Source: CAYPLH01 sp964411505 (GTDB lineage Bacteria > Bacillota > Clostridia > CAYPLH01 > DUMO01). Taken from it: a stretch of DNA of 43,400 bases. This document shows, in pieces, positions 34,085 through 43,301 of this stretch. Below the pieces are notes generated by a model. That model ran no database searches, had not been told where the DNA came from, and saw only the letters and a program-made list of their open reading frames with translations. The DNA lies in contig CAYPLH010000033.1 of assembly GCA_964411505.1 (NCBI GenBank), positions 1 to 43,400 on the forward strand, read 5' to 3'. Position 1 is the first letter of the stretch, and every line of letters starts with the position of its first letter. The position numbers were made by a program, and so were the translations under genes.

Positions 34085-37000
34085 TTGGAAATCGACAATA
34101 ATCGACAAAATTTAGGTAGCGCCCGGTCCGACTTTGTTCATCTGCATGTGCATAGTGAATATAGTTTGCTAGATGGAGCAAACAGAATAAAGGATCTGAT
34201 ACAACGTACAAAAGAGCTTGGTATGGATAGTGTTGCGATAACTGACCATGGTGTAATGTATGGTGTGATTGATTTTTATAAAGAAGCTATTGCAAATGGG
34301 ATTAAGCCGATTCTTGGCTGCGAGGTTTATACCGCACGTAGGTCGAGATTTGACCGTGATTCAGGCCTAGACTCAGACCAAGGGCATCTTGTACTACTTG
34401 CCCAAAACAACAAGGGTTACAAAAACCTTATGAAAATTGTATCCATTGGTTTTACAGAGGGATTTTACTATAAGCCTCGAATTGACATAGAAGTTTTGAA
34501 AAAATACAGCGAAGGGATAATTGCACTAAGCGCTTGCTTAAGTGGTGATATTCCTTTTTACCTGATGCAGGGCAATTATAAAAAAGCTGAAGAACTTGCA
34601 CTTTGCTTAAATAGTATCTTTGGCCAGAGAAACTTTTTTTTAGAGCTTCAGATAAATGGGATAGAGGAGCAGAATCTAGTCAATCAGAAGCTAATTAAGC
34701 TTTCAAAAGAGACTGGCATTCCCCTTGTTGCTACTAACGATGCACATTATCTTAAAAAAGAGGATGCTAGAGCCCATGAAATACTTCTATGTATTCAGAC
34801 GGCCACCAACATAAATGATGAAAACAGAATGAGATTCTCTACTGATGAATTTTATATAAAATCTCCCGAAGAGATGTTTGATCTTTTTAAGAATATTCCC
34901 GAAGCAATTGAAAATACAATAGATATTGCTAAAAGGTGTAACGTTGAGATTGAATTTGGCAAGCTTCATCTTCCCGAATTTAAAGTTCCAGGAAATGAAG
35001 ATCCCTTTGAGTTTTTAAAGAGAATGTGTTACGAGGGACTAAAGAAGCGTTATGGGAATGATTATGAAAAAAACATAGAAAGGCTTGATTATGAACTATC
35101 TGTCATAAACCAAATGGGTTATGTAGACTATTTTTTGATTGTCTGGGACTTTATAAGGTTTGCAAAAGAGAGCAATATAATGGTTGGACCGGGAAGAGGT
35201 TCAGGTGCCGGAAGTCTAGCCGCTTATTGCCTTAGCATAACTAACGTTGATCCCATAAAATATAATTTGATATTCGAACGTTTTTTAAATCCTGAAAGAG
35301 TTAGTATGCCAGACTTTGATATAGATTTTTGTGTAGTTAGAAGGCAGGAAGTTATTGATTATGTTGTTGAAAAATATGGGGAAGATCATGTGGCGCAAAT
35401 TATAACCTTTGGCACAATGGCCGCGCGTGGTGTCATAAGAGATGCAGGAAGAGCTCTTGAAATACCTTACCATGAAGTTGATCGTATAGCAAAAATGATT
35501 CCTTTTATGCCGGGAATGACTATTGATCGAGCACTAAAGCTAAATCCTGAGCTTAATGCAATTTATGAAGAAGATGAAAAGGTGTCAGATTTGATTAATA
35601 CGGCAAAACAGCTGGAAGGCATGCCAAGGCATGCATCAACCCACGCTGCAGGAGTTGTTATTTCAAAAGATCCTATTAATGAATGTGTACCGTTGCAGAA
35701 AAATGATAGCATTACAACAACTCAGTTTCCCATGACTCTTTTGGAAGAAATGGGACTTCTTAAAATGGATTTTTTAGGATTGATGAACCTTACTGTTATT
35801 CGGGATGCATTGAATTTAATTGAACAAAATCACAATGTGAAAATAGATATTGACAATATTCCGCTTAGTGATAATGAAGTTTACAGAATGATATCAAAGG
35901 GGAAAACAAGTGGCGTGTTTCAACTGGAGAGTTCTGGTATGACTCAGTTTATGACCGAACTTAAACCTGAATCGCTTGAGGATATAATAGCAGGGATTTC
36001 TCTTTACAGACCAGGGCCTATGGATTCAATACCAAGATATATACGGTATAAAAATAATCCGGAAGAAGCTACATATAAGCACCCATTACTTAAAAAAATA
36101 CTTGGTGTTACCTATGGATGTATGGTTTATCAGGAGCAGGTAATGCAGGTTGTAAGAGAACTTGCTGGTTATTCTATGGGTAGATCTGATCTTGTGCGGC
36201 GCGCAATGTCTAAGAAAAATGCTGATGTAATGAATAAAGAAAGAGAAAGCTTTGTTAATGGTATAATTGATGAAAATGGTAATGTAATAGTTAAAGGTGC
36301 TATTAAAAATGGTGTTGATGAAAGAGTTGCAAACGAAATATTTGATGAAATGGTGGACTTTGCATCTTATGCTTTTAATAAGTCACATGCTGCAGCTTAT
36401 GCTGTTATAGCTTATCAGACAGCTTGGCTAAAGTGTCACTATCCTGTTGAGTTTTCAGCTGCCCTTTTAAATGGCGCATTAGGAGATAGTAATAGGATTT
36501 CGCGTTATGTACATGAATGTAAATCAATAAACATTGAGGTATTACCACCAGATATTAATGAAAGTGATGTGCGTTTTACCGTTGTAAACGGAAGGATAAG
36601 ATTTGGTCTTACTGCTGTAAAAAATGCTGGCGTTAATGCTGTTAAAGGAATTATTGCTGAGAGATATGAAAACGGAGCATTTAATAATTTTAGGGATTTT
36701 TGTGAGCGGATGGGTGGAAAGGATATTAACAAAAGGTGTATAGAAAGCTTTATTAAGTGTGGAGCCTTTGACTCCTTTGGGATATACAGGTCAAGACTTA
36801 TGGCTGTTTATGAAAAGATAATTGACTCTGTTGCAGGCAGAAAAAAAAGAAATATTGAAGGACAGATGAACCTTTTTCAAATATCAGGCATAGATATTTC
36901 AGATGATGAGAGCGAAAGCTATCCTGAGCTTAAAGAATTTCCTTCGGAGATGCTTCTTTCGATGGAAAAGGATATGCTTGGATTATATATTTCAGGACAC

Positions 37001-37612
37001 CCACTTAAAAAATATGAAAACACTTTAAAAGAATACGTCACTCTGAGCAGTACAGATCTTGTTTTGGTGCATGAAGATGAAGGACAAGAAAGTGCAAATA
37101 ACATTAAAAGCATATGTGATGGTATGAATGTTGTCATGGGTGGAATAATTACTGGAAGGATTACAAAGACTACAAAAAGCAATAATATGATGGCGTTTAT
37201 TACTGTTGAAGATTTATATGGTTCCTTTGAAGTTATAGTATTTCCTGCAGTACTTAAAAGATTTCAAAGGCTTCTTGAGGTTGAAAGTATTATCCTAATT
37301 AAGGGAAGGATCAGCATGAAAGAAGAGGAAGCACCTAAAATCATATGTGATACTGTTTCAACTTTTATGAAGAATGAAAGTGAACAAAAATCAAAAGTTT
37401 ACTTAAGGATTACCAATGAAATGGATGAAGATGTTGTAAAAAGCATTGAACCACTTTTGAAATTTTTTAACGGTAATACACCTGTTTGTTTATACTTTGA
37501 GAAAGAAAAGAGAAAACAGGAAATGCCTCAGGATGCATGGATAAATCCAAATGATTGTTTAATAGATGAGCTAAAGCAAAGATTAGGTGTAGAGAATGTT
37601 AAGTTTTCATAA
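34085..37612 (+). CDS. dnaE: DNA polymerase III subunit alpha, DnaE type
   Basis: A 1175-residue replicative polymerase subunit. The PHP domain starts the protein ('FVHLHVHSEYSLLDGA' near 17-32, 'ITDHGVMYG' near 58) and keeps its metal-binding His residues. The palm shows 'GPGRGSGAGSLAAYC' near 368 and the catalytic 'PDFDIDFC' near 408. 'HASTHAAGVVIS' near 515 and 'YRPGPMDSIPRYI' near 640 are family signatures, and a C-terminal OB domain ('VVMGGIITGRITKT') begins near 1016. It lacks an exonuclease insertion, so it is DnaE rather than PolC. The start is TTG 34085 after a weak AAGGG. It sits downstream of the HD-GYP pair and 92 bp before a 65-residue gene. Confidence 0.97.
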   Translation: MEIDNNRQNLGSARSDFVHLHVHSEYSLLDGANRIKDLIQRTKELGMDSVAITDHGVMYGVIDFYKEAIANGIKPILGCEVYTARRSRFDRDSGLDSDQGHLVLLAQNNKGYKNLMKIVSIGFTEGFYYKPRIDIEVLKKYSEGIIALSACLSGDIPFYLMQGNYKKAEELALCLNSIFGQRNFFLELQINGIEEQNLVNQKLIKLSKETGIPLVATNDAHYLKKEDARAHEILLCIQTATNINDENRMRFSTDEFYIKSPEEMFDLFKNIPEAIENTIDIAKRCNVEIEFGKLHLPEFKVPGNEDPFEFLKRMCYEGLKKRYGNDYEKNIERLDYELSVINQMGYVDYFLIVWDFIRFAKESNIMVGPGRGSGAGSLAAYCLSITNVDPIKYNLIFERFLNPERVSMPDFDIDFCVVRRQEVIDYVVEKYGEDHVAQIITFGTMAARGVIRDAGRALEIPYHEVDRIAKMIPFMPGMTIDRALKLNPELNAIYEEDEKVSDLINTAKQLEGMPRHASTHAAGVVISKDPINECVPLQKNDSITTTQFPMTLLEEMGLLKMDFLGLMNLTVIRDALNLIEQNHNVKIDIDNIPLSDNEVYRMISKGKTSGVFQLESSGMTQFMTELKPESLEDIIAGISLYRPGPMDSIPRYIRYKNNPEEATYKHPLLKKILGVTYGCMVYQEQVMQVVRELAGYSMGRSDLVRRAMSKKNADVMNKERESFVNGIIDENGNVIVKGAIKNGVDERVANEIFDEMVDFASYAFNKSHAAAYAVIAYQTAWLKCHYPVEFSAALLNGALGDSNRISRYVHECKSINIEVLPPDINESDVRFTVVNGRIRFGLTAVKNAGVNAVKGIIAERYENGAFNNFRDFCERMGGKDINKRCIESFIKCGAFDSFGIYRSRLMAVYEKIIDSVAGRKKRNIEGQMNLFQISGIDISDDESESYPELKEFPSEMLLSMEKDMLGLYISGHPLKKYENTLKEYVTLSSTDLVLVHEDEGQESANNIKSICDGMNVVMGGIITGRITKTTKSNNMMAFITVEDLYGSFEVIVFPAVLKRFQRLLEVESIILIKGRISMKEEEAPKIICDTVSTFMKNESEQKSKVYLRITNEMDEDVVKSIEPLLKFFNGNTPVCLYFEKEKRKQEMPQDAWINPNDCLIDELKQRLGVENVKFS

Positions 37613-37704
37613 TAAAATCGGTTATTGATTTTTCACTAGAAATAATATATAGTAAGATTTGGGTGGATTAATTGGATAAGGAAGTTAAAAGGGGAGTGCG
37701 TTAA

Positions 37705-37902
37705 ATGTGGACAGTTGTATACATGGCACAGAGCAAGGAAATTGCGATAAAACTTCAGGAATTGTTAATAGAAGAAGGTATATTAGTAAAATTGAGTCCG
37801 GTCAGCAAGAACAGGGACAGCAGTAATGATACATATTATGAGGTTCTTGTTCCTGAAGCAGAGGTAGAGGAAGCTCACAGCGTTATAATAGAAGGATTTT
37901 AG
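37705..37902 (+). CDS. Small protein of unknown function downstream of dnaE (DUF2007-like)
   Basis: A 65-residue soluble protein beginning MWTVVYMAQSKEIAIKLQEL and ending 'VLVPEAEVEEAHSVIIEGF'. The short beta-alpha-beta pattern, with an internal 'LIEEGILVKL' and a final amphipathic helix, resembles the small DUF2007 'signal transducing' fold. AGGGGAG precedes the ATG. In several Clostridia, as I recall, a similar ORF sits between dnaE and pfkA, but pfkA is not present here. A terminator follows directly. Function unknown. Confidence 0.75.
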   Translation: MWTVVYMAQSKEIAIKLQELLIEEGILVKLSPVSKNRDSSNDTYYEVLVPEAEVEEAHSVIIEGF

Positions 37903-37933
37903 CTTTCTAAATCGCAAATGATTGAGAATCGCT

Positions 37934-37960
37934 CCCGTGTTTTTAATGACACGGGTTTGT
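37934..37960 (+). terminator. Rho-independent terminator after the 65-residue gene
   Basis: CCCGTGT (37934-37940) pairs with ACACGGG (37949-37955) around an 8-nt T-rich loop, followed by TTTGTGTTT. It ends the dnaE unit. Confidence 0.75.
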
Positions 37961-37985
37961 GTTTATATGGTGGTGTTATAGTGGT

Positions 37986-38408
37986 ATGTTGATAAGTGAG
38001 ACTAAATTTGTTGTCCGATATGCAGAAACCGATCAGATGGGAATTGTTCATCACTCGAATTATCCCATTTGGTTTGAAGCAGGGAGAACCGATTTCATAA
38101 AAAAACTTGGCGTTCCCTATTCTTCGGTGGAAAACGAAGGTTTTATGTTTCCGTTGATTGAGCTTAACTGCAAGTATTTAAGTTCTGCAAGATATGAAGA
38201 CGAGATTACTGTAATCACAAGTATAAAAAAAAATACCGGTACCAGAGCCGTATTTTACTATGAAGTATATAAAGAAGGAGTAAAAAAGCCAATAGCTACA
38301 GGTGAAACTGTACATGTATGGACAAATAAAGAGTTAAGACCGGTAAATATAAAAAAGTGTAAACCAGAATTGTTTGAATTAATGGAAAATGGGGAAGAAA
38401 ATTTATAA
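37986..38408 (+). CDS. Acyl-CoA thioesterase, YbgC/4-hydroxybenzoyl-CoA thioesterase family
   Basis: A 140-residue hot-dog-fold protein. The active-site region near residue 15 reads 'RYAETDQMGIVHHSNYPIWFE', the family signature with its catalytic Asp. 'TRAVFYYEVYKEG' and 'TGETVHVWTNKELRPVNIKK' complete the fold. It would hydrolyse an acyl-CoA or acyl-ACP thioester, substrate unknown. ATG 37986 follows a GGTGGTG about 10 nt upstream. The longer frame from 37959 starts inside the preceding terminator and is unlikely. The PgsA-like gene follows 11 bp later, so the two are probably one operon. Confidence 0.88.
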   Translation: MLISETKFVVRYAETDQMGIVHHSNYPIWFEAGRTDFIKKLGVPYSSVENEGFMFPLIELNCKYLSSARYEDEITVITSIKKNTGTRAVFYYEVYKEGVKKPIATGETVHVWTNKELRPVNIKKCKPELFELMENGEENL

Positions 38409-38419
38409 ATTTGAGGTGA

Positions 38420-38947
38420 ATGATGTTTAATATACCTAATATTTTAACTGCAATTAGAATTTTGCTGGTACCCTTTTTTGGATATTATCTTTATATAGAA
38501 AATTATATCGTTGCTGTAATTCTTTTTGCAGCAGGAGGTATTACGGATGTTTTGGATGGCTTTATTGCTAGAAAATACAATTTAGTTACATCCTTTGGGA
38601 AATTAGCTGATCCTTTTGCAGATAAACTGATGCAGTTGATGGCTCTAACTGTGCTTACAATTCTGGGTAAAATTCGACTTATTATTTTAATACTTGTGTT
38701 TGCGAAAGAGGTTCTGATGGTTCTAGGCAGTTTGTTTTTGTACAAAAAGAAGAATTTTGTTGTTACAGCTAATTGGTATGGGAAGCTTTCATCCGTTATT
38801 TTTTATTTAGCAATTATCATGATAATTTTTGATTTACCCTATGGAAACGTATTTATAGTGATTGCTCTTCTTTTTGCGCTATTTGCGCTATTAATGTATA
38901 TAAGAAATTTTAAAAAGATCAAAAAGGATTCTGAGAAAGGTTCTTAA
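38420..38947 (+). CDS. CDP-alcohol phosphatidyltransferase, PgsA-like
   Basis: A 175-residue membrane enzyme with about four spans. It carries the CDP-alcohol motif D-x2-D-G-x2-A-R-x8-G-x3-D-x3-D as 'DVLDGFIARKYNLVTSFGKL' followed by ADPFADK (residues about 42-68). The beginning FNIPNILTAIRILLVPFFGY is typical of phosphatidylglycerophosphate synthases, which make PGP from CDP-diacylglycerol and glycerol-3-phosphate. Another alcohol acceptor cannot be excluded. It begins 11 bp after the thioesterase stop with TGAGGTGA ahead of the ATG. Confidence 0.88.
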   Translation: MMFNIPNILTAIRILLVPFFGYYLYIENYIVAVILFAAGGITDVLDGFIARKYNLVTSFGKLADPFADKLMQLMALTVLTILGKIRLIILILVFAKEVLMVLGSLFLYKKKNFVVTANWYGKLSSVIFYLAIIMIIFDLPYGNVFIVIALLFALFALLMYIRNFKKIKKDSEKGS

Positions 38948-38982
38948 GCAAAGTACGTTTCTAAACAATTTATGGAGGCTAT

Positions 38983-39879
38983 ATGTTCGGATATATCAGA
39001 CCGGAAAAACCTGAGCTAAAAATAAAAGAGTATGACGAATTTAGAGCTTTCTACTGTGGAATATGTAAGTCGATAGCAAAAAATTCTGGTCAAATTGCTA
39101 GATTAACGCTTAGCTATGATGCAACGTTCCTAGCATTACTATTTTCATCAGTTTCAAATACTGCACCTGAAAAAAGGGTTGAAAGATGCGTGGTTCATCC
39201 AGTTCAAAAAAGAAATATATACAAAAACGATAAAGCAATTGATTATGCTGCGGATGTTAATATTATTTTAATGTACCACAGTTTGTTGGATAAATGGAAA
39301 GATGAAAAATTAGTGTTATCTATTGCTGGGACAGCAGCCCTTTCAAGAAAATATAACAAACTGACCAAGAAATATCCTTTTTTATGTGATATAATTGAAA
39401 AAAAATTAAAGAAGCTATCAAAACTCGAAGAGGAAAAATGCTCTTCAGTTGATCAAGCAGCCGAGCCATTTGCCCAAATGATGGCTGAAATAATGGAGTT
39501 CTGTCCAGTTATAGAAGATGAAAAGACTAAAAAGGTGCTAAGATGGCTTGGATATAATATTGGAAAATGGGTGTATATTATTGATGCATTCGATGATATC
39601 GAAAAAGATTTAATTGATAAATCATATAATCCGTTATTGTATCAATATGAATATCACAGTGAAAAGGTTTGTGAATTTAAAAATAGGATCAGAAATGATG
39701 TTGAGTTTATACTTATATATTCGCTTAACGAAATAGGCAAAGCTTACGAGCTTTTGGAAGTTAAGCGAAATAAGGACTTGATTGAAAATATTGTTTTTAT
39801 GGGTATGCTAAGACAGACAGAAATTATTCTTAGCGGTGAAAAGCGCGCAAAAGTGAAACAAAGTAGGACTGTTAATTAA
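38983..39879 (+). CDS. DUF5685 family protein
   Basis: A 298-residue protein starting MFGYIRPEKPELKIKEYDEF, then 'AFYCGICKSIAKNSGQIARL' with a CxxC near residues 26-29. These are hallmarks of the clostridial DUF5685 family, of unknown function. The rest is mostly helical, with 'WVYIIDAFDDIEKDLIDKSY' near 200 and a possible metal-binding Asp cluster there that recalls prenyl-synthase-like folds. TGGAGGC lies before the ATG. A J-domain gene follows 29 bp after the TTG-corrected boundary, and a membrane protein follows that. The neighbours point to a protein-folding or quality-control setting, which is inference. Confidence 0.8.
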   Translation: MFGYIRPEKPELKIKEYDEFRAFYCGICKSIAKNSGQIARLTLSYDATFLALLFSSVSNTAPEKRVERCVVHPVQKRNIYKNDKAIDYAADVNIILMYHSLLDKWKDEKLVLSIAGTAALSRKYNKLTKKYPFLCDIIEKKLKKLSKLEEEKCSSVDQAAEPFAQMMAEIMEFCPVIEDEKTKKVLRWLGYNIGKWVYIIDAFDDIEKDLIDKSYNPLLYQYEYHSEKVCEFKNRIRNDVEFILIYSLNEIGKAYELLEVKRNKDLIENIVFMGMLRQTEIILSGEKRAKVKQSRTVN

Positions 39880-39908
39880 TCCAATCGGTAAAGGGAGATG
39901 TGGAAGTA

Positions 39909-40508
39909 TTGAGAAATCCGTATGAAGTTTTAGGTTTGCAGGAAGGGGCAACTGAAGAAGAAATTAAAAAAGCATATAGAGACATGGTTAAAAAATATCA
40001 TCCTGACCAGTATGCCAATAATCCTTTATCAGATCTTGCAGGTGAAAAACTACGAGAAATTAATGAAGCATATGAAATTTTAATAAAAAAGAAAAGTACC
40101 GGAGGCTTCAGAGGCTACCACAAAGATAATTACAATCGAGGTGGAACCAGTGAAAGCAATGGTACACTAAGCCAGGCCAGAAACTATATTAACCTAGGTG
40201 ACCTTAGAGCAGCTGAGGAGCTATTAAACAACACAACCAACCGACCGGCAGAGTGGCATTATTTAAAAGGACTAATATTCCTTAAGCGAGGCTGGTACAA
40301 TGAGGCATTAATGCAGATTCAGACCGCTGTAAGTATGGAACCACACAATTATGAATACAGACAGACACTAAATAGAATGAATTCTTCTACACAAAATTAT
40401 AGGCAGTCATCCTATGGTCGAGGTTATATGCGTGAGCCTGATCTTTGTACTATTTGTCAGTGTTTATGGTGTACAGATTGTCTATGTAACTGTTTAGGTG
40501 GCTGCTAA
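39909..40508 (+). CDS. J-domain (DnaJ-like) protein with TPR-like region and Cys-rich tail
   Basis: About 199 residues. The N-terminal J domain (about 1-60) begins RNPYEVLGLQEGATEEEIKK and has the HPD motif (KKYHPDQY), so it should stimulate a DnaK-type ATPase. A middle helical segment with 'RNYINLGDLRAAEELLNN' and 'GWYNEALMQIQTAVSMEPHN' looks like two or three TPR repeats. The last 20 residues contain eight cysteines, a strikingly dense cluster for a short tail that may bind metal or be palmitoyl-like anchored. It lacks the G/F and zinc-finger parts of true DnaJ. Start at TTG 39909 after AAGGGAG, since GTG 39900 is only two bases from that site. Linked to DUF5685 on the left. Confidence 0.85.
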   Translation: MRNPYEVLGLQEGATEEEIKKAYRDMVKKYHPDQYANNPLSDLAGEKLREINEAYEILIKKKSTGGFRGYHKDNYNRGGTSESNGTLSQARNYINLGDLRAAEELLNNTTNRPAEWHYLKGLIFLKRGWYNEALMQIQTAVSMEPHNYEYRQTLNRMNSSTQNYRQSSYGRGYMREPDLCTICQCLWCTDCLCNCLGGC

Positions 40509-40582
40509 TATTTAAATAATTGTTTTTTAGGATAGTTGTATAACGATTTTTCTATTAAAGAAAAGTATTAAGGTGATAGATT

Positions 40583-41092
40583 TTGAACAAAACAAAAATA
40601 ATTGCAGTTAACGGACTTCTTACCGCAATGGTGGTTATTATACTATTTTTAGCTACTACATCGCCTACAACTAGATTTTCTTTTTATGTTTTGAGCTCAT
40701 TCTTTATATCAGTTGTGATAATAGAATCTGGGGCTAAAGCAGGAGGCTTGTTTTATACTGTGTCAAGTATTATTTCAGCTCTTATCTTAAGTAACAAACT
40801 GGGCGTTGTCCCGTATGTATTGTTTTTTGGAAATTATGGACTAGTCAGTTTCTATATTGATAAGTTAAATAAAAATTCATTAAAATACATATTAAAATTG
40901 CTTTATTTTAACCTTGCAATATTTATTGTATATTTTACTTTTAGAAATGTTTTCTTCAGTAACATAGTGCCTGATATCCCGTTATGGATGGTATATCTTT
41001 TATTGCAGATTGTTTTTATTATTTATGATTATATTTATACACTTTTTATTGGATACTATAATTTAAAAATTAGAAGATACCTTCGCAGATAA
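40583..41092 (+). CDS. Small integral membrane protein of unknown function
   Basis: A 169-residue protein with about five membrane segments and a basic C-terminus (LKIRRYLRR). The opening 'NGLLTAMVVIILFLATTSPT' and 'SFFISVVIIESGAKAGGLFY' resemble the substrate-specific (S) components of ECF transporters or uncharacterised relatives, but no ECF ATPase is nearby. I do not assign a substrate. TTG start with AAGGTGAT ahead. It ends convergently with the patatin gene, and only a weak GTGTAA/TTACAC pairing separates them. Confidence 0.6.
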   Translation: MNKTKIIAVNGLLTAMVVIILFLATTSPTTRFSFYVLSSFFISVVIIESGAKAGGLFYTVSSIISALILSNKLGVVPYVLFFGNYGLVSFYIDKLNKNSLKYILKLLYFNLAIFIVYFTFRNVFFSNIVPDIPLWMVYLLLQIVFIIYDYIYTLFIGYYNLKIRRYLRR

Positions 41093-41165
41093 TTGTGATC
41101 TAGTGTGTTAAAGGTAATTTCTTACACTTTTAAATTGGATCTGGTTGAGGTTGATATGAATTGCA

Positions 41166-42464
41166 TTAGTCTTTGCCTACTCTCCACAGTAGTAAGGATA
41201 CAAAAAGGTTTGCAATGCATATTTTTGGTAAAGTTGCTGCTAAGAATTTTCTGTAGTTAAGTATAATCGCAGATTTGTCATCACCAGCACCAATTCCTGC
41301 AAGGTATTTAATATCAACATTTTTAAGGTCTGCTATCTTATCTGGAATAAGTGTTTTAATTGTTTCTAGGGGGTTTGCAACAAAATCAATGGTTCTAATT
41401 TTATAATATTCATCTAGTATTAATAAAGCTAACTCATCAGGTTTGTAATTTTTTAGCAGGTCAATGCCAAACACCTCTGCTGTTATCTCTAGTGCTGCCA
41501 ATACTGCAGTGCTCTCACTAAAGTCATTCCCTGAGTAGCTTTTTATTGTTCTTAAAATCCTGTAATTAGACAGCTTATCTGTAACAACCTGTTGTTTGCC
41601 TAAATCCATAGTAGAAATAAGCCTTTTTATTTCAGTTTGGGTTAAAGGAAATGCAAGTTTGGTACTAGTTTTTTTATTGTATTGTATAAAGTACTTTTTT
41701 CCTTTTAACTTTTTGAAAGCCTTTAGTGTATCAAGATAACCAACTTCGATATTATGTTTTATTATATCTGTGTCAAACTGAAGAATTCCTCCTAGGTGCT
41801 CGGAGTTCTTTATACATGTAGTATTAACGCCATCAAAATATATCTTTCTTGTTCTGCCATATCCTGAGCAATCAGCAACAATAACATTTTTTATACCTTT
41901 TTCTACAATAAGGGATACCGGTATATTATCATAGACACCACCATCTATAAGTCTTTTGTTTTCAATAACATGGTGTTTGAAAATGGGAAGTGATGCACTA
42001 GCAATAAGGTAATCAACTAGCTGTCCCTTAGGTATATCCTCTTTGTACATAGCTACAGGTTTTAATTCGGAAATGGAATAGGTAACAAGACCAAAATCAA
42101 TGGCAGATTTACGAACACGCTCCTCATCAATATATTTATTTAGCATATCATTAAGTGGTGTAATATCTAATCCGCCATCTTTCCATAATTGTTTTAAATG
42201 TGTGACAAATTCACGAAGTCCAATCCTGTTTTCAGACAATAGATTCGGATTCTCAAGCTTAATAATACTTTTTATATCAAGACTTGACCATACTTTCTGA
42301 GCAATCTCAAAATCACCCTGTGCAAGCATAGCTCCATTAAGTGCACCTACAGAGGTGCCTGCAACTGCTTTAATTTTTATACCCATCTCTAAGAGTGCTT
42401 TCCATACTCCGATTTCATATGAACCTCTTGAGCCGCCCCCGCCAAAAACAACACCATACTCCAT
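41166..42464 (-). CDS. Patatin-like phospholipase
   Basis: A 432-residue protein with the Ser-Asp dyad of patatins. The oxyanion loop 'GGGGSRGSYEIG' (residues 8-19) and the nucleophile motif GTSVG (36-40, Ser38) are intact. 'RLIDGGVYDNIPVSLIVEKG' supplies the catalytic Asp in DGG near 175. Such proteins hydrolyse acyl esters of phospholipids. Residues past about 260 form an uncharacterised helical extension, longer than the core family. There is no signal peptide, so it is probably cytoplasmic, perhaps membrane-associated by the C-terminal FVSLLLW segment. GGGGGTGG lies ahead of the ATG on the minus strand. Substrate and role are not known. Confidence 0.9.
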   Translation of the reverse strand: MEYGVVFGGGGSRGSYEIGVWKALLEMGIKIKAVAGTSVGALNGAMLAQGDFEIAQKVWSSLDIKSIIKLENPNLLSENRIGLREFVTHLKQLWKDGGLDITPLNDMLNKYIDEERVRKSAIDFGLVTYSISELKPVAMYKEDIPKGQLVDYLIASASLPIFKHHVIENKRLIDGGVYDNIPVSLIVEKGIKNVIVADCSGYGRTRKIYFDGVNTTCIKNSEHLGGILQFDTDIIKHNIEVGYLDTLKAFKKLKGKKYFIQYNKKTSTKLAFPLTQTEIKRLISTMDLGKQQVVTDKLSNYRILRTIKSYSGNDFSESTAVLAALEITAEVFGIDLLKNYKPDELALLILDEYYKIRTIDFVANPLETIKTLIPDKIADLKNVDIKYLAGIGAGDDKSAIILNYRKFLAATLPKICIANLFVSLLLWRVGKD

Positions 42465-42860
42465 AAATAAAATATTCCACCCCCCAATTTAAGCATTACA
42501 AATATTTATTACCCCAAAAGTAAATTGAACTAACTTCACATAAAATATATGCTGTAGAAAGGAACATTCTGAAACTATATATTATGCTTTTTAGATATTA
42601 ATCATTATATACGATTTCCTATGAAAATAAGCATATCTATATTTTAGCATAACTTCGATCTGATAGTCGGCTTTCTTTTCTTTGCCCTGACTATACAGCT
42701 CTAAGTTGTATTTAGCTAATATTTTCTAACATTGCGAAAGTTATATCTCTACAGCTACCTATGGAATAGTAACAGCACAACTGGCTTTATTTTGCGTATG
42801 GTTTCTGGTAAACTAAGTTCAAGATTTTAAATAAACTTATAATTATAGGAGAAAAATATT
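42465..42860. other. Divergent intergenic region, patatin to DUF3842
   Basis: About 396 AT-rich bases with no gene seen. On the minus side a TATAAT (42604-42609) could serve patatin, though its -35 is unclear. An inverted TTATGCT/AGCATAA pair (near 42582 and 42645) flanks it. No clear plus-strand promoter was found for DUF3842, only AT-rich sequence and an AGGAG before the ATG. Confidence 0.5.
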
Positions 42861-43301
42861 ATGAAAATTGCGGTAATAGATGGTCAGGGTGGAGGATTAG
42901 GAAAAGTTATTGTGGAAAAGTTAAGAAAAGAATTTGACAATGATATAAGAATTATAGCATTAGGTACTAATGTGGCTGCTACCGCACAGATGATCAAAGC
43001 AGGTGCGGATGAAGGTGCTACAGGTGAAAATGCTATCTGTTACAATTCAAACAGGGTAGACGTCATTATGGGGGCAATAGGAATTATAGCAGCCAATTCA
43101 ATGCTTGGAGAGCTTACGCCAGCTATGGCAAGCGCAATTGCATCAAGTAATGCTATAAAGGTATTGATACCATTGAACAGATGCAATATTCAAATAGCTG
43201 GGGTTAAGGACGAACCTTTGCCGGAACAATTAAATAATGCAATTGCATTGGTTAAGACAGGGGACGGTTCTCTGTCTTGTTTACGCAAGAATGCAGAATA
43301 A
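42861..43301 (+). CDS. DUF3842 family protein with repeat-derived C-terminus
   Basis: A 146-residue protein of the DUF3842 family, small Rossmann-like proteins of unknown function. The N-terminus MKIAVIDGQGGGLGKVIVEK is nucleotide-binding-like, and 'TNVAATAQMIKAGADEGATG' and 'NRVDVIMGAIGIIAANSMLG' are family segments. AGGAG precedes the ATG. The last 17 or so codons, encoding a tail such as TGDGSLSCLRKNAE, lie within or just after one arm of the inverted repeat at 43253-43344, so the original C-terminus seems replaced. The protein may still be functional, because the replaced part is only the end of the last helix. No regulation is visible. Confidence 0.85.
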   Translation: MKIAVIDGQGGGLGKVIVEKLRKEFDNDIRIIALGTNVAATAQMIKAGADEGATGENAICYNSNRVDVIMGAIGIIAANSMLGELTPAMASAIASSNAIKVLIPLNRCNIQIAGVKDEPLPEQLNNAIALVKTGDGSLSCLRKNAE

